A stretch of DNA of 64,000 nucleotides from Salsipaludibacter sp963735045 (GTDB lineage: Bacteria; Actinomycetota; Nitriliruptoria; Nitriliruptorales; Nitriliruptoraceae), in the NCBI GenBank assembly GCA_963735045.1, contig CAVTIZ010000002.1, positions 682,001 through 746,000 on the forward strand, given 5' to 3'. The notes below the pieces were generated by a model. The model searched no databases and had not been told where the DNA came from. It saw only the letters and a program-made list of their open reading frames with translations. Shown one piece after another: positions 51,866 to 60,262 of this stretch; positions within the stretch are counted from its first letter, which is position 1, and each line of letters starts with the position of its first letter. Position numbers and translations under genes: made by a program.

Positions 51866-54800
51866 TCAGGCCGGCGCGCGCAGGTCCAGGGTGACCGGGA
51901 AGGGGGTGTCGGGTCGTCGCCCGGCGGCCCGAAGCGGTGCGAGGTCGATCGGGCCGGGGGTGTGGTGGCGCAGCGAGAAGCGGGCACTGCGCCGGGCCTC
52001 GGCGGCTGCGGCGTTGACCGGCGCGTCGTCGTAGGCACGCCCGCCCGGGTGCACGACGTGGTAGCGGAACCCGCCCAGCGACCGGCTGGTCGTGGTGTCG
52101 ACCAGGTCGAAGGTCAACGGTGCCTGCACGCCGATGGAGGGGTGCAGCGACGACCACGGTGCCCACGCCTTGAACCGGACGCCCGCGACGCCCTCGCCGG
52201 GCGCGGTCGGGTGCAGCGGCACGACGCGCCCGTTGCAGGTCAGCACGTGGCGGCCCGGGACCAGCCCGCGCGCCAGCACCTGGACCCGTTCGACCGACGA
52301 GTCGACGTAGCGCGCGGTCCCCGTGGCCGTGGACTCCTCGCCCAGCACGTCCCACGGCTCGATGGCGCCACGCAACTCGAGGTCGACGCCGGCCACCGTG
52401 GCCGACCCCAGTCGGGGGAACCGGAACTCGGTGAACGGGTCCATCCACGCGGCGGGCACGTCGATCCCGTGGTCACGCAGGTCCGCCGTGACGGCGGCGA
52501 TGTCGCGTTCGACGAACCACGGCAGCAGGAAGCGGTCGTGGAGCATCGTGGCCCAGTCGACCGGGTCACCGCGGTACGGGTCCTCCCAGCAGCGAACCAC
52601 CAGGCCGCGGACCAGCAGGGCCTGCACCAGGGCCATCTCGGGATGCGGCGGCATCTCGAACCCACGCAGTTCCAACAACCCCAGACGTCCCCGCTCGGAG
52701 TCGGGGGAGTACAGCTTGTCGATGCAGAACTCGGCGCGATGGGTGTTGCCGGTCAGGTCGGTCAACAGGTGGCGAAGGGCCCGGTCGACCCGCCACGCCG
52801 GTGGTCCGGAGGCGTCGGCGCCCGCGACGCCGACGTGGTCACCGTGGCGGTCGTGGCCGTGCGGGTCCGAGTCGTCGGGGTCGTCGCCGTCGGCCAGGCG
52901 GTCCAGTTCGGCCATCGCGATCGTGAGGTCGTGGAGCCGGTCGTTGCGGGCCTCGTCCAGCCGTGGCGCCTGCGAGGTGGGACCGACGAAGCGCGACGAG
53001 AACAGGTACGACAGCGCCGGGTGGTGCTGCCAGTACAACAGCAGTGACGTCAGGAGGTCGGGACGACGAAGCACCGGCGAGTCGGCCGGGGTGGCCCCAC
53101 CCAGGGTGACGTGGTTGCCGCCGCCGGTGCCGGTGTGGGTGCCGTCGAGGTCGAAGCGCTCGGTCGTGAGGCGGCACTGCCTGGCATCGGCGTACAGGCC
53201 CTCGGTCACCGCGACCTGGTCGTCCCAGGTCGCGGTCGGGTGGACGTTGACCTCGAGCACCCCGGGGTCCGGGGCGACCACGATCGTGGCCAGGCGGGGG
53301 TCGGTCGGCGGGCCGTAGCCCTCCAGCACCACGGCGGTGCCAGCGGTCGTGGCGGCCTGCTCGATCGCGGTGACCAGCGCGACGAAGTCCTCGGCATGGG
53401 TCAGCGGGGGGAGGAACAGGTGCACGCGACCGTTGCGGACCTCGGCGCACAACGCGGTCCGCGGTCGCTGGTCGTCCTCCTCGTCGCTCGTGGCGCCGGT
53501 CGCCTCGTCGTCGGTGCCGGTCGGGTCCCCGGTGGTGGGATCGTCGAGGCCGCCGCGGGGGGCGAAGGTCGACCGATCCGGTGGCTGGTCGGGGTCCTCC
53601 CAGCCCAGCGAGGCGATCGGCAGGCGCAGGCCCATCGGCGACTCGCCCGGGGTGAGCACCACGCGACCACGGCGCAGACGCCACTCCATCGTCGCCCACC
53701 CGTCGCCGGCCTCGGTCCGGAACAGCGGCAGGACCCACCCGGTCGGCTCGCCCGGGTCGCCGTCCAGGTCGAGGTGCAGGCGGGTCACGTCGGCGCCGTC
53801 CAGTGGCCGGGCCGGGTCCGGGTCGACGACGGGCGGCGGGCCGTCGGGTTGCTGGGCGTCCTGCCAGACCTGCCACAACCGGTCCTCGTGGGCGGGTTGC
53901 AACGTGTCGCTGCCAACGCCCAGCCGGTCGGCCACGTCGGCCAGCACGTCGCGGGCGACCCCGGGCTCGGTGTCGCCGGCCGTGAACGGGTCGGCCAGGC
54001 GTGCGGGATCGTCCCACAGCGCGCGACCGTCGGTCCGCCACAGCACGGCGGTCTGCCACCGGGGGAGGGGTTCACCCGGGTACCACTTGCCCTGGCCGTG
54101 CTGGACCAGGCCGCCGGGGGCGAATCGGGCCGCGAGCCGCTGGACCAGGTCCCACCCCAGCGCGCGCTTGTGGTCACCGTCGGCGGCGATCGTCCACTCG
54201 GCCTCCTCGGGCCGGTCCACGGAGATGAAGGTCGGTTCCCCGCCCATCGTCAGGCGCACGTCGCCGTCGGCCAGGCGCTCGTCGAGGTGGCGGCCCACCA
54301 CGTCGATCTGGTCGCGCTGGTGGTCGTCGTAGGGCTTGGTGACCCGGGGGTCCTCATGGATCCGCGTGACCAGGTTGGCGAAGTCGAAGGTCACCTCGGT
54401 GACACTGGTGGTCCCCTCGATCGCGGCGGCACTGGCCGGTTCGGGAGTTGCGGCCAGGGGGACGTGGCCCTCGCCGGCGAACAGTCCCGACGTCGGGTCC
54501 AGCCCGATCCAGCCGGCCCCCGGCACGTACACCTCGCACCAGGCATGCAGGTCGGTGAAGTCCTCCCCGGGCCCGGCCGGACCGTCCAGGGGGTCCTGGT
54601 CGTCGCCGGCCAGCTGCACCAGGTAGCCCGACACGAAGCGTGCGGCCAGGCCGAGGTGGCGCAGGACCTGCACCAGCAGCCAGCCGGTGTCGCGGCAGGA
54701 TCCCAGCCCGCGGTCGAGCGTGAGCTCGGGGGACTGCACGCCCGGTTCCAGACGGGTCGTGTAGGCGATGTCGGCCTGCAGGCGCTGGTTGACGTGGACC

Positions 54801-55255
54801 AGCATGTCGATGGTCCGGAACTCGTCGCCGGCGAGGTCGGCGAGGTCGCGGCGCAGGTCGTCCAGCAGGCCGGCGAGCAGCGGCCCCGGGTCGTCGCGGC
54901 GCAGGTAGGGGGCGAGGTCGCCAAGGACCCGGTCGGGGTAGGCGAAGGGGTGGTGCTCCGCGGACTCCTCGACGAAGAAGTCGAAGGGGTTGATCACCGT
55001 CATGTCCACGACCAGGTCGACGGTGAACGACAGCCGCCGGGTCGGTTCGGGGAACACGAACCGGGCGAGGTGGTTGCCGAACGGGTCCTGCTGCCAGTTG
55101 ACGAAGTGGTCGGTCGGCTCGACCTCCAGCGCGTACTGCAGCACCGGGGTCCGTGCGTGGGGGGCCGGCCGCAGCCGGACCACGTGCGGATGCACCGTGG
55201 TCGGACGGTCGAATTCGTAGGAGGTGCGGTGGGTGAGTGCGACGTGGATGGCCAT
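51866..55255 (-). CDS. DUF2126 protein with N-terminal transglutaminase domain
   Basis: 1129 residues, the usual length of the large transglutaminase/DUF2126 proteins. A Bact_transglu_N domain (about 1-85) is followed by the transglutaminase core with Cys187 (GSCRDTGW), His237 (DLHAWCE) and Asp253 (IGLDPTSG). The DUF2126 region follows: RLTMGGEPTFISVD, DGDHKRALGWDLVQRLA, GQGKWYPGEPLPRW, GGGNHVTLGG and the long C-terminal FMDPFTEFRFPRLG-like segment. An acidic insert (DDEATGATSDEEDD) interrupts it. DUF2126 is circularly related to carboxylate-amine ligases. Start of the peptide-ligase cluster after the membrane protein; 104 bp precede the ATP-grasp gene. Confidence 0.9.
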   Translation of the reverse strand: MAIHVALTHRTSYEFDRPTTVHPHVVRLRPAPHARTPVLQYALEVEPTDHFVNWQQDPFGNHLARFVFPEPTRRLSFTVDLVVDMTVINPFDFFVEESAEHHPFAYPDRVLGDLAPYLRRDDPGPLLAGLLDDLRRDLADLAGDEFRTIDMLVHVNQRLQADIAYTTRLEPGVQSPELTLDRGLGSCRDTGWLLVQVLRHLGLAARFVSGYLVQLAGDDQDPLDGPAGPGEDFTDLHAWCEVYVPGAGWIGLDPTSGLFAGEGHVPLAATPEPASAAAIEGTTSVTEVTFDFANLVTRIHEDPRVTKPYDDHQRDQIDVVGRHLDERLADGDVRLTMGGEPTFISVDRPEEAEWTIAADGDHKRALGWDLVQRLAARFAPGGLVQHGQGKWYPGEPLPRWQTAVLWRTDGRALWDDPARLADPFTAGDTEPGVARDVLADVADRLGVGSDTLQPAHEDRLWQVWQDAQQPDGPPPVVDPDPARPLDGADVTRLHLDLDGDPGEPTGWVLPLFRTEAGDGWATMEWRLRRGRVVLTPGESPMGLRLPIASLGWEDPDQPPDRSTFAPRGGLDDPTTGDPTGTDDEATGATSDEEDDQRPRTALCAEVRNGRVHLFLPPLTHAEDFVALVTAIEQAATTAGTAVVLEGYGPPTDPRLATIVVAPDPGVLEVNVHPTATWDDQVAVTEGLYADARQCRLTTERFDLDGTHTGTGGGNHVTLGGATPADSPVLRRPDLLTSLLLYWQHHPALSYLFSSRFVGPTSQAPRLDEARNDRLHDLTIAMAELDRLADGDDPDDSDPHGHDRHGDHVGVAGADASGPPAWRVDRALRHLLTDLTGNTHRAEFCIDKLYSPDSERGRLGLLELRGFEMPPHPEMALVQALLVRGLVVRCWEDPYRGDPVDWATMLHDRFLLPWFVERDIAAVTADLRDHGIDVPAAWMDPFTEFRFPRLGSATVAGVDLELRGAIEPWDVLGEESTATGTARYVDSSVERVQVLARGLVPGRHVLTCNGRVVPLHPTAPGEGVAGVRFKAWAPWSSLHPSIGVQAPLTFDLVDTTTSRSLGGFRYHVVHPGGRAYDDAPVNAAAAEARRSARFSLRHHTPGPIDLAPLRAAGRRPDTPFPVTLDLRAPA

Positions 55256-55334
55256 GGCCGCAGTCAACCGGGTCCGGGTCGTCGGCACCAACACGGACCC
55301 GGTGACGCCGCGTGGTGGCGGGGTGGGATCCGGT

Positions 55335-56210
55335 TCAGCCGATGACCGGCAGGATCGACACCAGCCACACGGCCGACGCCAGCGGCAGCAGTGCGGCGGC
55401 CCAGGTCCGGTGCGCCAGCACCAGGACCCCGATGCACAGGGCGAGCGTGGCGGCGACGCTGGCCAGGGCCAGGCGCGGGAGCAGGTCGCCGCCGAACAGG
55501 AACAGGCCCCCTCGGAGCACCCACAGCAGCGCGGCCACCACCGCGGCGGCCAGGATCGCGCCACGTGGCGCCGTCAGCCCGACCGGCACCTGGGCGTCGA
55601 CCAGCAGCACCGTGGCCGCCAGCCCGGCGCCCGCCACCAGCCCCAGCAGGATCGGCCGCCCGGTGTCGAAGGCGTACAGCCCGTACAGCACGGTGGCCGC
55701 CGCGGCCAGGCCCAGCCCGTAGCTGCGCAACCCCGCCGTCACCGACATCTCGATGCCCTCGAAGGCCTGGGGCGCGCGGCGTCCGACCAGGACGAGGACC
55801 AGGAACGTGCCGACCGCCATCACCACCACCAGCGCGATCCGCAGGAGTCCCGACAGGCTCGGGGGCAGGTTGGCGAGCTGACCGAACAGCGCCCGGGACA
55901 GCGGCAGCCCCTGCAGCAGGCCGGACACGATCCCGACGGCCACCGTGGGTGCCGCCACCGCGACGCCCAGGGCGAGGTCGCCGGCCTGCAGGCGACTGCC
56001 CACGGCGCCGGTCTCGCCCCGTTGACGTGCCAGCCACGTCGGCCACCCGACCATCACCACGACCGCGGCCACCAGCACGACCACCTGCCCGACGATGCCC
56101 CCCGGCCAGCCGGGGACGAGCGCGAGCAGGCCGATCGCCCCGGTCCCGAGCACGACCCCGGCCGGGGCCAGGACCACGTCGCTGAAGGCGGTGTCACGAG
56201 TCATCCACAT
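55335..56210 (-). CDS. Polytopic membrane protein upstream of the transglutaminase cluster
   Basis: 291 residues, about ten hydrophobic helices, with the only long polar loop around RQRGETGAVGSRLQAGD and a second around GRRAPQAFEGIEM. ATG 56210 starts eight bases after a TAGCGT -10-like element, suggesting a leaderless message; ATG 56204 is the alternative. No transporter family recognised. It ends 79 bp before the DUF2126 gene on the same strand, so it may be the membrane component (export or anchoring) of that system; this is inference from position only. Confidence 0.6.
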   Translation of the reverse strand: MWMTRDTAFSDVVLAPAGVVLGTGAIGLLALVPGWPGGIVGQVVVLVAAVVVMVGWPTWLARQRGETGAVGSRLQAGDLALGVAVAAPTVAVGIVSGLLQGLPLSRALFGQLANLPPSLSGLLRIALVVVMAVGTFLVLVLVGRRAPQAFEGIEMSVTAGLRSYGLGLAAAATVLYGLYAFDTGRPILLGLVAGAGLAATVLLVDAQVPVGLTAPRGAILAAAVVAALLWVLRGGLFLFGGDLLPRLALASVAATLALCIGVLVLAHRTWAAALLPLASAVWLVSILPVIG

Positions 56211-56218
56211 GGCCGCGG

Positions 56219-56224
56219 ACGCTA
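56219..56224 (-). promoter_or_regulatory. Candidate -10 element (TAGCGT), leaderless arrangement
   Basis: TAGCGT on the minus strand ends eight bases before ATG 56210. A transcript beginning the usual 6-7 nt downstream would start almost at the start codon. Confidence 0.4.
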
Positions 56225-56326
56225 CCAGCGGACGGGTGCCCACCCCGTGCTGGCTACGCTCGACGGTCGGTCCACGCGGTGTCACACGTGCCGACGGGGC
56301 CACCGGGATCGTCGAGGGAGCGCGTC

Positions 56327-57232
56327 GTGGCCACGTCCGACCCGGTGCGCGCGTCCCTGGTCGTGATCGGCGACGAGATCCTCAACGGCCACGTGGCCGA
56401 CGCCAACACCGCCGTGCTGGCCCGCGCCCTGGCCGGCGTCGGGGTGCAACTGCAGCGCAGCCACACCGTCGCCGACGACCACGACGACATCGCCGAGGCG
56501 CTGGCCGCGGAAGTCGCGCGTGGCCGACCGCGGCTGGTGGTCACCTCCGGGGGCATCGGGTCCACGCCCGACGACATCACGTTCGAGGCCGTCGCGGCCG
56601 CCCTGGACCGGCCCCTGGAGCGCCATCCCGTGATCGTGGAACGCCTCGAGGCGTCGCTGCGACGCCAGGCCGAGCTGGGGCTGGACATCCCCGAGGCCGT
56701 GCGTGGCCCGATGATGCGCATGGCCGACCTCCCGGCCGGTGCCCGGCTGTTGGAGGAGGTCGGTGGCTGGGTACCGGCGGTCGCGCTGGACCTGGACGGA
56801 GGGGTCGCCGCCGACGGGGTCACGATCGCGATCCTGCCGGGGGTCCCGGGGGCCTTCGCCCACATCGTGGCGGAGGGCCTGGTGCCGCTGGTCGCGGGGC
56901 GCAACCCGGTCCCGACCGTCGTCGAGGTCGAGCACGGGCTGCCGGAGTCCCTGCTCAACCCGGTGTTCGCCGAGGTCGGCCGGGACTTCCCGGACGTCAA
57001 GCTCGGCTCCTACCCGGGTCGCCCGATGCTGGTGCGCCTGATCGGCACCGGCGACCGCGCCGATGCGGCAGCCACGCGGGTCCAGGCATACCTTGACCGG
57101 CTGCTGGCGGGCGAACCCGGTCGCCGGCTCGCCGCCGAGTGGGGTGGTCGCACCACCACGGCTCGGCGGTCCAGCGACGCCGCCATGGCCGCACCCGACC
57201 AGTCCGACGATCCGTCCGAGGCCCGCCCGTGA
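56327..57232 (+). CDS. CinA-like molybdopterin-binding-domain protein
   Basis: 301 residues. MoCF_biosynth/CinA N-terminal domain: SLVVIGDEILNGHVADANTAVLARALAG, VVTSGGIGSTPDDITFEAVA and AILPGVPGAF. The C-terminal nicotinamide-nucleotide amidase (PncC) domain of full CinA is absent. Full CinA cleaves ADP-ribose and related pyrophosphates; this shorter form is of uncertain activity. GTG 56327 is chosen for the GAGGGAG upstream; a GTG 48 bp earlier is in frame. The stop overlaps the mca start (GTGA). Confidence 0.8.
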   Translation: MATSDPVRASLVVIGDEILNGHVADANTAVLARALAGVGVQLQRSHTVADDHDDIAEALAAEVARGRPRLVVTSGGIGSTPDDITFEAVAAALDRPLERHPVIVERLEASLRRQAELGLDIPEAVRGPMMRMADLPAGARLLEEVGGWVPAVALDLDGGVAADGVTIAILPGVPGAFAHIVAEGLVPLVAGRNPVPTVVEVEHGLPESLLNPVFAEVGRDFPDVKLGSYPGRPMLVRLIGTGDRADAAATRVQAYLDRLLAGEPGRRLAAEWGGRTTTARRSSDAAMAAPDQSDDPSEARP

Positions 57233-58086
57233 GTGACGTCACCCCCCGCATGCTGTTCGTCCATGCCCACCCCGACGACGAGTCGTCCAAGGGGTCGCCG
57301 ACGGCGGCCCGCGCCGTGCACGACGGTGCCCGGGTGGTGCTGGTCTGTGCCACCGACGGCTCGGCCGGCGACGTCCTCAACCCCAACCACCCCGAGGTCG
57401 ACGCCGCCGACATGCCGGCCCTGCGCGACCGGGAACTGGCGGCGGCGGTCGAGGTCATCGGGTTCCAGGAGGTGCACAAGCTGGGCTTCGTGGACTCGGG
57501 CCTGCCCGACGACCCCATGGACGTTCCGACGGGCTGCTTCGCCGACGTCCCCCTGGAGGAGTCGGCGGCGGCACTGGCCGCCGTGATCCGGTCCGAACGC
57601 CCCCACGTCGTGGTGACCTATCCCCCCGACGGTGGGTACCCCCACCCCGACCACATCCGGGTCCACACCTTCACGATGCGGGCCCTGGAGCTGGCGGCCG
57701 ACGACGGTCCCGACGGCGCACCCGGATGGCGGGTCCCCCGCACCGTGTTCGGCACCGGGTTCCCCCGGACGCGCCTGGAGGCCATCCACGGGGCCATGGA
57801 GGAACGGGGGATCGAGTCTCCCTTCGCCAGCTGGCTGGAGAACGACGACGTCCGCGACGCCGATCGGGACCCCGACGTGCGCGTCGACGTGCGTGACTTC
57901 CTGACCGTTCGCGACGACGCCCTGCGGGCCCACGCCAGCCAGGTCGACCCCGAGGGGCGTTGGTTCGACATCCCGCGCGACATCGAGGTCGAGGTGTTCC
58001 CGTGGGAGACCTACGTGATCCTGGACGGCGAGCCGGCCCCGGCCGACGCCGATGACCTGTTCGCCGGCCTCGACCTGGCCCAGTGA
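57229..58086 (+). CDS. mca: Mycothiol S-conjugate amidase
   Basis: 285 residues. PIG-L/LmbE deacetylase fold with the zinc motif AHPDDE (13-18) followed by SSKG, then TDGSAGDVLNPN and GGYPHPDHIRVH. The SSKG and GGYPHPDH forms distinguish Mca from its relative MshB. The enzyme cleaves mycothiol-S-conjugates to glucosaminyl-inositol and a mercapturic acid, detoxifying electrophiles, and marks the organism as a mycothiol user. The GTG start is fixed by the GTGA overlap with the CinA-like gene. Confidence 0.88.
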   Translation: MSDVTPRMLFVHAHPDDESSKGSPTAARAVHDGARVVLVCATDGSAGDVLNPNHPEVDAADMPALRDRELAAAVEVIGFQEVHKLGFVDSGLPDDPMDVPTGCFADVPLEESAAALAAVIRSERPHVVVTYPPDGGYPHPDHIRVHTFTMRALELAADDGPDGAPGWRVPRTVFGTGFPRTRLEAIHGAMEERGIESPFASWLENDDVRDADRDPDVRVDVRDFLTVRDDALRAHASQVDPEGRWFDIPRDIEVEVFPWETYVILDGEPAPADADDLFAGLDLAQ

Positions 58087-58094
58087 CGAGTCGG

Positions 58095-58100
58095 TAGCGT
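58095..58100 (+). promoter_or_regulatory. Candidate -10 element (TAGCGT) for the lipase-like gene
   Basis: TAGCGT lies 31 nt before ATG 58132, with GAGGAGG as ribosome site between. Confidence 0.45.
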
Positions 58101-58131
58101 CGGGTGATCGTCGCCGAGGAGGCTCGACCGG

Positions 58132-59073
58132 ATGCAGGAATCGTCGTTCACGCTGGACACCCACGACGGCGTGCCCGTGCACGTGTGGCACTGGACGCCC
58201 GAGGACGCCACGCCGGTGCGCGGGGTCGTCCAGGTCGCCCATGGGCTGGCCGAGCACGCCGCGCGCTATCGGGGCGCGGCCGAGCGGCTGACCGAGGCGG
58301 GCTGGGCCGTGGTCGCCGACGACCATCGTGGTCACGGCCGCACCGCCGCCGTCGACGACGACGACCTCGGCTTCTTCGCCGACCACGGCGGCTGGGCCAA
58401 GGTCCTCGACGACCTCCATCGGCTCACCGGTCGTGCCCGCACGATGCATCCCGACGTGCCGCTGGTCCTGCTGGGCCACTCGATGGGCTCGTTCCTCGCC
58501 CAGCAGTACGCCTTCACCTTCCCGGGTGACGTGGACGCCCTGGTGCTGTCGGGATCCAGCGGCCCGATCGGTGCCCTGGGCGAGGCGGGCGCGATCATGG
58601 CCCGGGTCGAGCGCCGTCGACTGGGCTCTCGTGGGCGCAGTCCGCTGCTCCACGCCATGGCCTTCGGTGCCTACAACAAGCCCTTCGAGCCGGCCCGGAC
58701 CGACTACGACTGGCTCTCGCGCGATCCCGCGGAGGTCGATTCCTACGTGGCTGACCCCCGGTGCGGGTTCGTGGCCACCACGAAGCTGTGGGGGGACGTC
58801 TTCGGGGGCCTGCGCATCATCCAGCAGTCGCAGCGCCTGGCCGCGATCCCGTCGGACCTGCCCGTGTACGTGTTCTCGGGCGAGCGCGACCCGGTCGGCG
58901 GGGACGCGGGGGTGGCCAGCCTGCACGACCACTACACCGACGCCGGCCTCACCGAGGTGACGACGCGGGTCTACCCGGACGGACGCCACGAGATGCTCAA
59001 CGAGGTCAACGCCGCGGAGGTCCTCGACGACCTGGTGGCCTGGCTCGACACCGCGGTGCCCGCGCCCTCCTGA
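58132..59073 (+). CDS. Monoacylglycerol lipase-like alpha/beta hydrolase
   Basis: 313 residues. S33/monoglyceride-lipase type: VAHGLAEHAARY (oxyanion region), DDHRGHGRT, nucleophile elbow LLGHSMGS (Ser near 122), acid in SGERDPVGG and His in YPDGRHEMLNE. Cytosolic. GAGGAGG precedes the ATG by about 10 bp. It likely hydrolyses monoacylglycerol or lysophospholipid, by family only. It starts 45 bp after mca but has its own -10-like element. Confidence 0.85.
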   Translation: MQESSFTLDTHDGVPVHVWHWTPEDATPVRGVVQVAHGLAEHAARYRGAAERLTEAGWAVVADDHRGHGRTAAVDDDDLGFFADHGGWAKVLDDLHRLTGRARTMHPDVPLVLLGHSMGSFLAQQYAFTFPGDVDALVLSGSSGPIGALGEAGAIMARVERRRLGSRGRSPLLHAMAFGAYNKPFEPARTDYDWLSRDPAEVDSYVADPRCGFVATTKLWGDVFGGLRIIQQSQRLAAIPSDLPVYVFSGERDPVGGDAGVASLHDHYTDAGLTEVTTRVYPDGRHEMLNEVNAAEVLDDLVAWLDTAVPAPS

Positions 59074-59116
59074 CCCCGCCCACCGCGTCAGGTCGGGCCG
59101 ATCCGGGACCGCTCCC

Positions 59117-60226
59117 TCAGGCGGCCGGGCGGCTCGAGCCCGGGGGCGGTGGCAGGTGGTCCGACAGGTACAGCAGCACGTCCTTGCGGGCCGCCGGCAC
59201 GGTCCGGGTCATCATCACCGGGGTCGTGTCATGGGTCAGCACGACCCGTCCGTCGTCGGTGACCGCGAGGTGGTCGGCGGTCACGTCCTGGCCACGGGGG
59301 TGCACGGCCACCAGGGGCAGGTCGTCACCCGGGGGCACGTGGCCCAGCAGGTGGCCGGCCGGCACGTCGACGAAGTTGACGACGTCGGCGCGGTCGGCCA
59401 CGACGAAGTCCCAGTCGTGGGTGTCGGCCGGACCGAAGGTGAACGACACGTCGGGGCGCACGCGGACCTTGACCAGGTTGCCCAGCACGTCCACGTCGAA
59501 GCGGACGCGGTCGTCGCGGAAACGGCGGGTCCCCAGGAACCGGCGCAGGCCGTCGACGGCGAAGGCGCGCGACTCCGGCAGTCCGGGCAGTCCGCACTCC
59601 ACGGCGATCCCGGAGACGTCCGGTGGCATCGACTCCATCAGCGTGTTGACCAGCAGGTTCCACCGCAGCACGGTCGTGGTGAACAGCGTCGCGACGTTGT
59701 AGTCGCGTGGCTGGTCGGTGGTCACGATGGCGTAGAACGGGTTGTCGCCGGTGTTGTTGTGGATGTCGACGATCGCCTCCAGCCCCGCGTCCATCAGGTG
59801 GCGGTGGATGGCGGCGGCCGCGTCGGTCTCGGGCGAGTCGACGTCCAGGCCCCAGATGCGGTTGAAGTCCTCCTGGTCGTCGAGGAAGCGGTGCACGAAC
59901 CCGCCATCGGCGCGGGCAGCCCGCACGTTGCCGATCAGGACGTAGAGGTCGAATGCGCGTTGGGCCGGTCGACGCAGCACCTGCAGCATGGCCTCCAGCC
60001 CGGTCACCTCGTCGCCGTGCAGCAGGCACGAGAAGGCGCGGGGTGGACGCCGACCGGTGCCGGGGATGCGCACCAGCGTGGGCACCTCCAACGCCTCGAC
60101 CAGTTGCAGCGGCGTCAGCCCGAGCAGGTCGTCGACGCCGTCGGCGAGGTAGCGGTGCGTGGCGCCGCCGTCGGAGGAGCGGGCGGGGGGCGCGGCGGAC
60201 GGCGGGGTGGGGGTGGGTCGGGTCAT
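59117..60226 (-). CDS. Succinylglutamate desuccinylase/aspartoacylase-family (M14) protein
   Basis: 369 residues. Zinc-carboxypeptidase fold of the AstE/AspA branch: CLLHGDEVTG (His70 and Glu73 as zinc ligands), VDIHNNTGDNP with the third ligand His, and a catalytic-type ECGLPGLPES. These enzymes remove acyl groups from amino acids or cleave amide-linked small molecules. The N-terminal 20 residues are Pro/Ala-rich. It lies 36 bp after the GCS2-type ligase on the same strand, so ligase and hydrolase probably act on the same amide. Substrate unknown. Confidence 0.8.
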   Translation of the reverse strand: MTRPTPTPPSAAPPARSSDGGATHRYLADGVDDLLGLTPLQLVEALEVPTLVRIPGTGRRPPRAFSCLLHGDEVTGLEAMLQVLRRPAQRAFDLYVLIGNVRAARADGGFVHRFLDDQEDFNRIWGLDVDSPETDAAAAIHRHLMDAGLEAIVDIHNNTGDNPFYAIVTTDQPRDYNVATLFTTTVLRWNLLVNTLMESMPPDVSGIAVECGLPGLPESRAFAVDGLRRFLGTRRFRDDRVRFDVDVLGNLVKVRVRPDVSFTFGPADTHDWDFVVADRADVVNFVDVPAGHLLGHVPPGDDLPLVAVHPRGQDVTADHLAVTDDGRVVLTHDTTPVMMTRTVPAARKDVLLYLSDHLPPPPGSSRPAA

Positions 60227-60262
60227 GAGCCCGGCAGTCTAGGCCGGGTCCAGCGTCGGCCG

